In this document: positions 59,855-64,000 of the stretch, in pieces | How the letters are laid out: every line of letters starts with the position of its first letter | Numbering within the stretch: position 1 is the stretch's first letter | Source of the DNA: a candidate division CSSED10-310 bacterium | Lineage (GTDB): Bacteria > CSSED10-310 | Assembly (NCBI GenBank): GCA_016931515.1 | Contig: JAFGEQ010000012.1 | Span: forward strand, 186,001 to 250,000 | Length of the DNA: 64,000 nucleotides | Direction of reading: 5' to 3' | The notes under the pieces: model-generated | Told to the model about the DNA's origin: nothing | Databases searched by the model: none | The model's input: only the letters and a program-made list of their open reading frames with translations | Translations under genes and position numbers: made by a program

Positions 59855-62230
59855 ATGATTCGATCATCTGTATCCATAGCCATCCTTGCCGCCATTCTGT
59901 GTGTCCTGACCGGTTCGCACTCCACAGCAGCCATCCGTGACTATGCCGTGGAGGTCAGCGCGACGTGCAATGCGGACCCGCCACAGATCGACTTCACATG
60001 GCCCATGGATGCCGGCGCAACCCAATACTGGGTATTCCGGAAAGCACCCGGAGACAACAGTTTCGGAGAGCCCTATGCAATCCTGCAGAGCACGGCGACG
60101 GAGTTTTCCGACACGAATGTCGCTGTCGGCCAGGCATACGAATACTCCTTCCGGAAAACACTCGGATATTGGGCGGATCATTTTCAGTTCACTCCGGGTC
60201 TTTCGGTCACATTCACCATCTATGACAGCTGGGGGGACGGCATGTGCTGTCACCGGGGATTCGGGCACTACGAGGTGTCAGGTGACGGAGCGGTGTATGC
60301 CTCCGGCGGTGAATTCGGAAGCAGTGAAAGCACTCCGTTCATCACCGGGACAACCGGGGAAATGACAGTATCCGGCATTGCCGATTGCTTCCCGCCGGAG
60401 ACAACATGGGAACTGACGGAAGATTCCTCCGGTTCGGTCCTGGCTCGGGGCGGTCCGTACGATTCTCCGGAATTCGGGCATGTGTTAGCCGGTATCCGGA
60501 TCCCGCCGATGGAAGACCGGGGACGAGTTCTGCTGCTTGTCGCGGAGGAAGCACTGGTGCAGATCGAACCGGCGGTGGACCAGCTTGAGCTTGACATGAT
60601 CGCGGACGGATTCCGGGTGCGCAGGGAAATTGTCCTGCCGGGCATGGATGTACCGGACATCAAGGCGATGATCGTGAACGCCTGCCTGGAAAATTCCGAT
60701 ATTGACACGCTGATGATTCTCGGTAACGTGCCCGTGCCATATTCCGGGGATGTCCGGGCGGCTCATGAAAACCACTGGGGAGCTTGGCCCGCCGATCTTT
60801 TCTATGCGGAACTGGACGGGGAATGGACGGATGAAACAGTGAACAATACATCTGCGGCATGGCCTGAAAACCATAATGTTCCGGGAGACGGCAAATATGA
60901 CCAGACCTTCCTCCCCTCCGACGTGGATCTGCAGATCGGCAGGGTGGACTTGAGTGAGATGCCGGCATTCGATCTGAATGAATTCGCCCTGCTGCAGCGC
61001 TACCTGGACAGAAACCACGCATTTCGGCGGGCGGAGTTCAGAGCCGAACCGCGCGGACTGGTGGACGATAACGTGGGGGAAGCCTACGGCCTGGCGTTTG
61101 CCGCCTTCGGATGGCGACACTTTACCGCACTCTGCGGGCAGGGCACCGTCAGCGAACTGGACTATTTCACGACCATGGAGCAGGACAGTTACCTGCTGTC
61201 ATACGGCTGCGGCGGGGGAAGCAACAGTTCCTGCGCAGGAGTGGGTACAACATTCGATTTTGCCGCCCGGAGCCTAAAAACTGTGTTTACTTCGCTGTAC
61301 GGCAGTTATTTCGGCGACTGGGATAAACCGAACAACCTGCTTCGGGCGCCGCTGGCTTCCGGCGGCTGGCCGCTGGTCTGTTTCTACTCGGGACGACCGA
61401 CCTGGCATATTCATCATATGGGATTGGGTCACACCATCGGGTTCAGCACCCGGCTGTCTCAAAACGCGGATCATGAGTATACCGTGGGTGACAGCCAGCG
61501 GCAGATACACACAGCTCTCATGGGCGATCCCACGCTCCGCCTGCACCCGGTCTCCCCTGCCGCGAACCTGGCCCTGACATACCAGGGAACCGGCGTGCAG
61601 CTTGATTGGGATCCGTCTCCCGAAGCGGATGAAGGCTATTACATATACCGGGCCACCGGAATGTACGACCGGTTCGAACGCATCCACACCGAACCATTGA
61701 CGGAGCCGGCTTTTTTTGATCCCTCGCCACACACCGGAACAAACGTGTACATGGTTCGGGCCATAACCCTGCAGGTTTCAGGGAGTGGATCTTATTTCAA
61801 TCTCAGCGCAGGGATCACAGCCACTGCGGATTTCCCTCCGGTCCCGACGCCAACACCCACACCGGTCTGCTGGGAAACCGGTGTTGTCCTGACCATGCCT
61901 TCCCACCGTTTCACATCCGGCAGCGCCTGTTACCTGGATGCATATATCTGCAATATGAATCCCGAGACAGCGGAGACAATACCATTTTTCTGTCTTCTTG
62001 AAGCCGGTGGATCGTACTGGTTTTATCCCGGATGGTCTGAGGATCCTGAGTGGATTGTCCTGGATGAGATAGCGCCGGGTGAGACGGTGATCCATGTTAT
62101 TGAGCCGTTTGTCTGGCCTGAAGACGCGGGTGAAGGCGGAGGTCTGACGTTTCTATCCGTCATAACCGATCCGGCTTTCAGCGAGGTGACCGGAGTTGTC
62201 GGGCATTGGGAATTCAGTTATGGAGAATAG
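59855..62230 (+). CDS. Large exported multidomain protein, possible C25/caspase-like peptidase, with shared C-terminal domain
   Basis: 791 residues from ATG 59855 (signal peptide SVSIAILAAILCVLTGSHSTAA; an earlier ATG would only lengthen the leader). In order: a fibronectin III-like domain (~35-105), a DSWGDGMCC..GFGHYEV domain, a large alpha/beta region (RVLLLVAEEALVQIEPAVDQL, TLMILGNVPVPY, DVDLQIGRVDLSEMP, SYLLSYGCGGGSNSSCAGVG, VFTSLYGSYFGDWD) that resembles gingipain-type C25 proteins, a second FnIII-like domain, a PTPTPTPV linker and the shared domain (LLEAGGSYWFYPGW, PFVWPEDAGEGGGLTFLSVI). Catalytic status is uncertain. Secreted. Confidence 0.7.
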   Translation: MIRSSVSIAILAAILCVLTGSHSTAAIRDYAVEVSATCNADPPQIDFTWPMDAGATQYWVFRKAPGDNSFGEPYAILQSTATEFSDTNVAVGQAYEYSFRKTLGYWADHFQFTPGLSVTFTIYDSWGDGMCCHRGFGHYEVSGDGAVYASGGEFGSSESTPFITGTTGEMTVSGIADCFPPETTWELTEDSSGSVLARGGPYDSPEFGHVLAGIRIPPMEDRGRVLLLVAEEALVQIEPAVDQLELDMIADGFRVRREIVLPGMDVPDIKAMIVNACLENSDIDTLMILGNVPVPYSGDVRAAHENHWGAWPADLFYAELDGEWTDETVNNTSAAWPENHNVPGDGKYDQTFLPSDVDLQIGRVDLSEMPAFDLNEFALLQRYLDRNHAFRRAEFRAEPRGLVDDNVGEAYGLAFAAFGWRHFTALCGQGTVSELDYFTTMEQDSYLLSYGCGGGSNSSCAGVGTTFDFAARSLKTVFTSLYGSYFGDWDKPNNLLRAPLASGGWPLVCFYSGRPTWHIHHMGLGHTIGFSTRLSQNADHEYTVGDSQRQIHTALMGDPTLRLHPVSPAANLALTYQGTGVQLDWDPSPEADEGYYIYRATGMYDRFERIHTEPLTEPAFFDPSPHTGTNVYMVRAITLQVSGSGSYFNLSAGITATADFPPVPTPTPTPVCWETGVVLTMPSHRFTSGSACYLDAYICNMNPETAETIPFFCLLEAGGSYWFYPGWSEDPEWIVLDEIAPGETVIHVIEPFVWPEDAGEGGGLTFLSVITDPAFSEVTGVVGHWEFSYGE

Positions 62231-62330
62231 ATGATCGCCATTTCGTCCATTGTAAACCCCCTGCCGCCATGGTACATTTTCGCTGCTTAACGGGATATGA
62301 TTTCAAGCGGAAGGGAAAAGGATTCAAACC

Positions 62331-62984
62331 ATGAAGGATCTGCTGCAAAAAGCGTTCAACGCGGTGATGGACGGAGACTCCGAATTGGCCCGTGATACGG
62401 CTGAAGCGTGGCTGGCCGCCGGAGGATCTCCGCTGGACCTCGTGAATCAGGCCCTGACGCCCGGTATCCGGGAAGTCGGCCGGTTGTGGGAAGACGGCGA
62501 ATATTTCCTGCCGGAGCTGGTTTCCGGAGCGGAAGCCATGAAAACCGCCATGATCGTTCTGGAACCCGCCATGGTGCAGACCGATACCGGCACTTCCGGT
62601 TCCCGGGTCATTCTGATCGGAACCGTTTGCGGCGATATTCACGATATCGGAAAATCCCTCGTCGCCACGATGCTCAAGGCAAACGGATTCCAGGTCGTCG
62701 ACCTGGGCGCAGATGTGGCTCCGGAACGATTCCTGCGCGCTTTCCACGATCATCATGCTGCTCTCATCTGCATGTCCGCACTGCTCACCACCACTATGAC
62801 GGGCATCCCGGAACTCATCCGCCTGTTCGAATCGTCCGGCGTCCGCTCCCAGGTCGCTTTCATGGCCGGCGGCGCGCCGGTGACCCGGAAGTGGGCTTCT
62901 GAAGCAGGTGTGGATTACTACGGAGACAGCGCTGTTGACGCCGTGCGCATCGCCACGGATCATTTTCGGAGACGCAATGGATGA
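62331..62984 (+). CDS. Corrinoid-binding protein (methyltransferase B12 subunit)
   Basis: 217 residues. An N-terminal helical cap (~1-85: AVMDGDSELARDTAEAWLAAGG, NQALTPGIREVGRLWEDGEYFLPEL) and a B12-binding Rossmann domain with D102-x-H104-xx-G107 in GDIHDIGKSL. This is the MtaC/MtbC/MetH cobalamin-module type. It carries methyl-cobalamin between two methyltransferases. The stop overlaps the next ATG (4 nt). Most likely one part of a split methionine synthase, or of a methylamine-type system with the downstream enzyme. Confidence 0.92.
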   Translation: MKDLLQKAFNAVMDGDSELARDTAEAWLAAGGSPLDLVNQALTPGIREVGRLWEDGEYFLPELVSGAEAMKTAMIVLEPAMVQTDTGTSGSRVILIGTVCGDIHDIGKSLVATMLKANGFQVVDLGADVAPERFLRAFHDHHAALICMSALLTTTMTGIPELIRLFESSGVRSQVAFMAGGAPVTRKWASEAGVDYYGDSAVDAVRIATDHFRRRNG

Positions 62985-63889
62985 GCCGGTTTCTGGAGAC
63001 ACTGTCGCAGCGAATTCTCCTTTTTGACGGAGCCATGGGCACGGAACTCATCACCCGGGGCATGACCCGGGGGGACTGCTCTGAACGCTGGGTTCTGGAG
63101 GAGCCGGACCAGGTGCTGGCCATTCATGCCGATTATTCGGCAGCCGGAGCCGACGTGCTGATCACCGACACGTTCTGCGCCACCCGGCACCACCTGTCGA
63201 AACACGGGCTCGACTCCAGCCTGGAGGCCGTGAATACCCGAGCGGTACGGCTTGCCAGGCAGGCCGCAGGCACCGGGAAATTTGTCGCGGGCGACGTCGG
63301 TCCCACCGGGTTGATGTGGCCACCGATGGGCACAGCCGATGACACCCGGGTGGCGGCTCTGGTGACGGAACAGGTTGTGATCCTGGTTCAGGAAACTCCG
63401 GATCTGATTCTGATCGAGACCCAGTTTGACCTGCGGGAAGCGGTGGCTGCCCTGAGAGCAGCGAGAAAAATGACATCTCTGCCTGTGGGAGTTACGATGA
63501 CATTCAACCGGACCCGGCGGGGCTATTTTACCCTCGTCGGCGACACGGTGGAAAAATGCATCAAAACACTGGTCGATTCCGGTGCGGATTTCGTGGGCGC
63601 AAACTGCTCCCTGACACCGGTGGATATGACGCCTCTGGTGGGGTTGATCACGGAACTGGCGGATCGTCCGGTTCTGATTCAACCCAATGCCGGGCAACCC
63701 CAGGTCCAGGGATCCACGGTGCATTACGATACCAGTCCGGAACAGTTTGCGGAGCAGATTCGACCGATTCTGGACACGGGTGTCAATGCCATCGGCGGTT
63801 GCTGCGGCACCACACCGCGTTTCATCCAGGCGGTCAGGCACTTGTTGGATACCCGAAAAAGCCCCGAGGATAACGGTGGAAATTTTTAA
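62981..63889 (+). CDS. Homocysteine S-methyltransferase
   Basis: 302 residues. MetH/BHMT homocysteine domain: LFDGAMGTELITRGM, zinc cysteines at C209 (GANCS) and C274/C275 (GGCCGTTP), ETQFDLREAVAALRAAR. It moves a methyl group to homocysteine to form methionine; with the adjoining corrinoid protein the methyl donor is probably methyl-cobalamin. No folate-binding module is in the window. Overlaps the following partial gene by 14 nt. Confidence 0.93.
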   Translation: MSRFLETLSQRILLFDGAMGTELITRGMTRGDCSERWVLEEPDQVLAIHADYSAAGADVLITDTFCATRHHLSKHGLDSSLEAVNTRAVRLARQAAGTGKFVAGDVGPTGLMWPPMGTADDTRVAALVTEQVVILVQETPDLILIETQFDLREAVAALRAARKMTSLPVGVTMTFNRTRRGYFTLVGDTVEKCIKTLVDSGADFVGANCSLTPVDMTPLVGLITELADRPVLIQPNAGQPQVQGSTVHYDTSPEQFAEQIRPILDTGVNAIGGCCGTTPRFIQAVRHLLDTRKSPEDNGGNF

Positions 63890-64000
63890 CAATATCTCTG
63901 TCTCCGTCACATCCGATCTCATTCTGGATCATCTGTATCCGCCGGACTATCAAGGGCCTCCACGAAAACGGGACACGGTCCGCGTGTATGCCGAATGGGC
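63876..64000 (+). CDS. Start of a gene overlapping the homocysteine methyltransferase (truncated by window)
   Basis: GTG at 63876 opens VEIFNNISVSVTSDLILDHLYPPD and runs to the window end. No motif is recognisable in ~41 codons. The coupled position suggests a third methionine synthase part such as a reactivation domain, but that is a guess from context. Confidence 0.4.
   Translation, partial: MEIFNNISVSVTSDLILDHLYPPDYQGPPRKRDTVRVYAEW

Noticed and set aside
62214-63002. Long open frame antisense to the corrinoid protein
   Set aside because: Mirror of a well-supported gene with B12 motifs; the product is of low-complexity shadow type.

Overview
This is 64 kb of a Gram-negative-type bacterial chromosome. 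An outer membrane is implied by lipopolysaccharide-export genes (an LptC/OstA-type protein, LptB, an MsbA-like exporter), a SurA-like chaperone fragment, a beta-barrel protein and lipoproteins. Gene order is bacterial and mostly housekeeping. Secreted proteins with PT-rich linkers, a PKD domain and dockerin repeats, together with unusual domain combinations, suggest an uncultured lineage; I cannot name the phylum from sequence alone. The five tRNA genes do not encode CCA.

Layout. 1-11.6 kb: the end of an SLH-like protein, two CsgG/LpoB-like exported proteins, then a long plus-strand run der-cmk-rpsA-HIT-lptC/OstA-lptB-rpoN-hpf with many 1-14 nt overlaps. 11.7-17.7 kb: metK, a GH57 glycosidase, and on the minus strand ahcY with an ArsR-methyltransferase fusion that resembles SahR. 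17.7-22.2 kb (minus): rarA, a beta-barrel protein, a bifunctional formiminotransferase-cyclodeaminase, and tRNA-Gly/Cys/Leu. 22.3-27.0 kb (minus): the ribosome/translation cluster ffh | rpsP-khpA-rimM-trmD-rplS-rnhB-yraN. 27.1-32.5 kb (minus): an operon queD-folE2-SurA-like-HEAT-like-RodZ-like-HEAT-like. 32.6-42.4 kb: msbA-like, a DUF721 protein, an NtrC-type regulator, a GHMP sugar kinase, a DUF6600 protein, a DUF362 protein, a DUF2520 protein and a membrane-anchored acidic protein. 42.9-46.7 kb (minus): purL-purQ and a double-length PurS-like gene. 47.5-47.7 kb: tRNA-Gln and tRNA-Glu.

47.7-62.2 kb behaves as an accessory island starting just after tRNA-Glu. It holds a broken four-helix-bundle gene, three large exported proteins that share one C-terminal domain (aromatic-Pro-Gly-Trp type), a B12-binding radical SAM enzyme, an Old Yellow Enzyme homologue, a PKD-dockerin protein, a lipoprotein, an HD-GYP protein and two decayed dockerin modules. 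62.3-64 kb returns to metabolism: a corrinoid protein, a homocysteine methyltransferase and the start of a third overlapping gene, apparently a methionine synthase split into separate polypeptides.

How it fits together. Methionine-cycle genes occur at both ends (metK, ahcY, putative SahR, split methionine synthase). RpoN is encoded here, as is an NtrC-type activator, and two near-consensus -24/-12 promoters precede exported envelope proteins (a beta-barrel at 19.9 kb and the DUF6600 protein at 37.6 kb), which points to a sigma-54 envelope regulon. The least explained parts are the shared C-terminal domain of the island proteins, the tandem PurS-like protein, and a 565-nt non-coding stretch between two converging genes.
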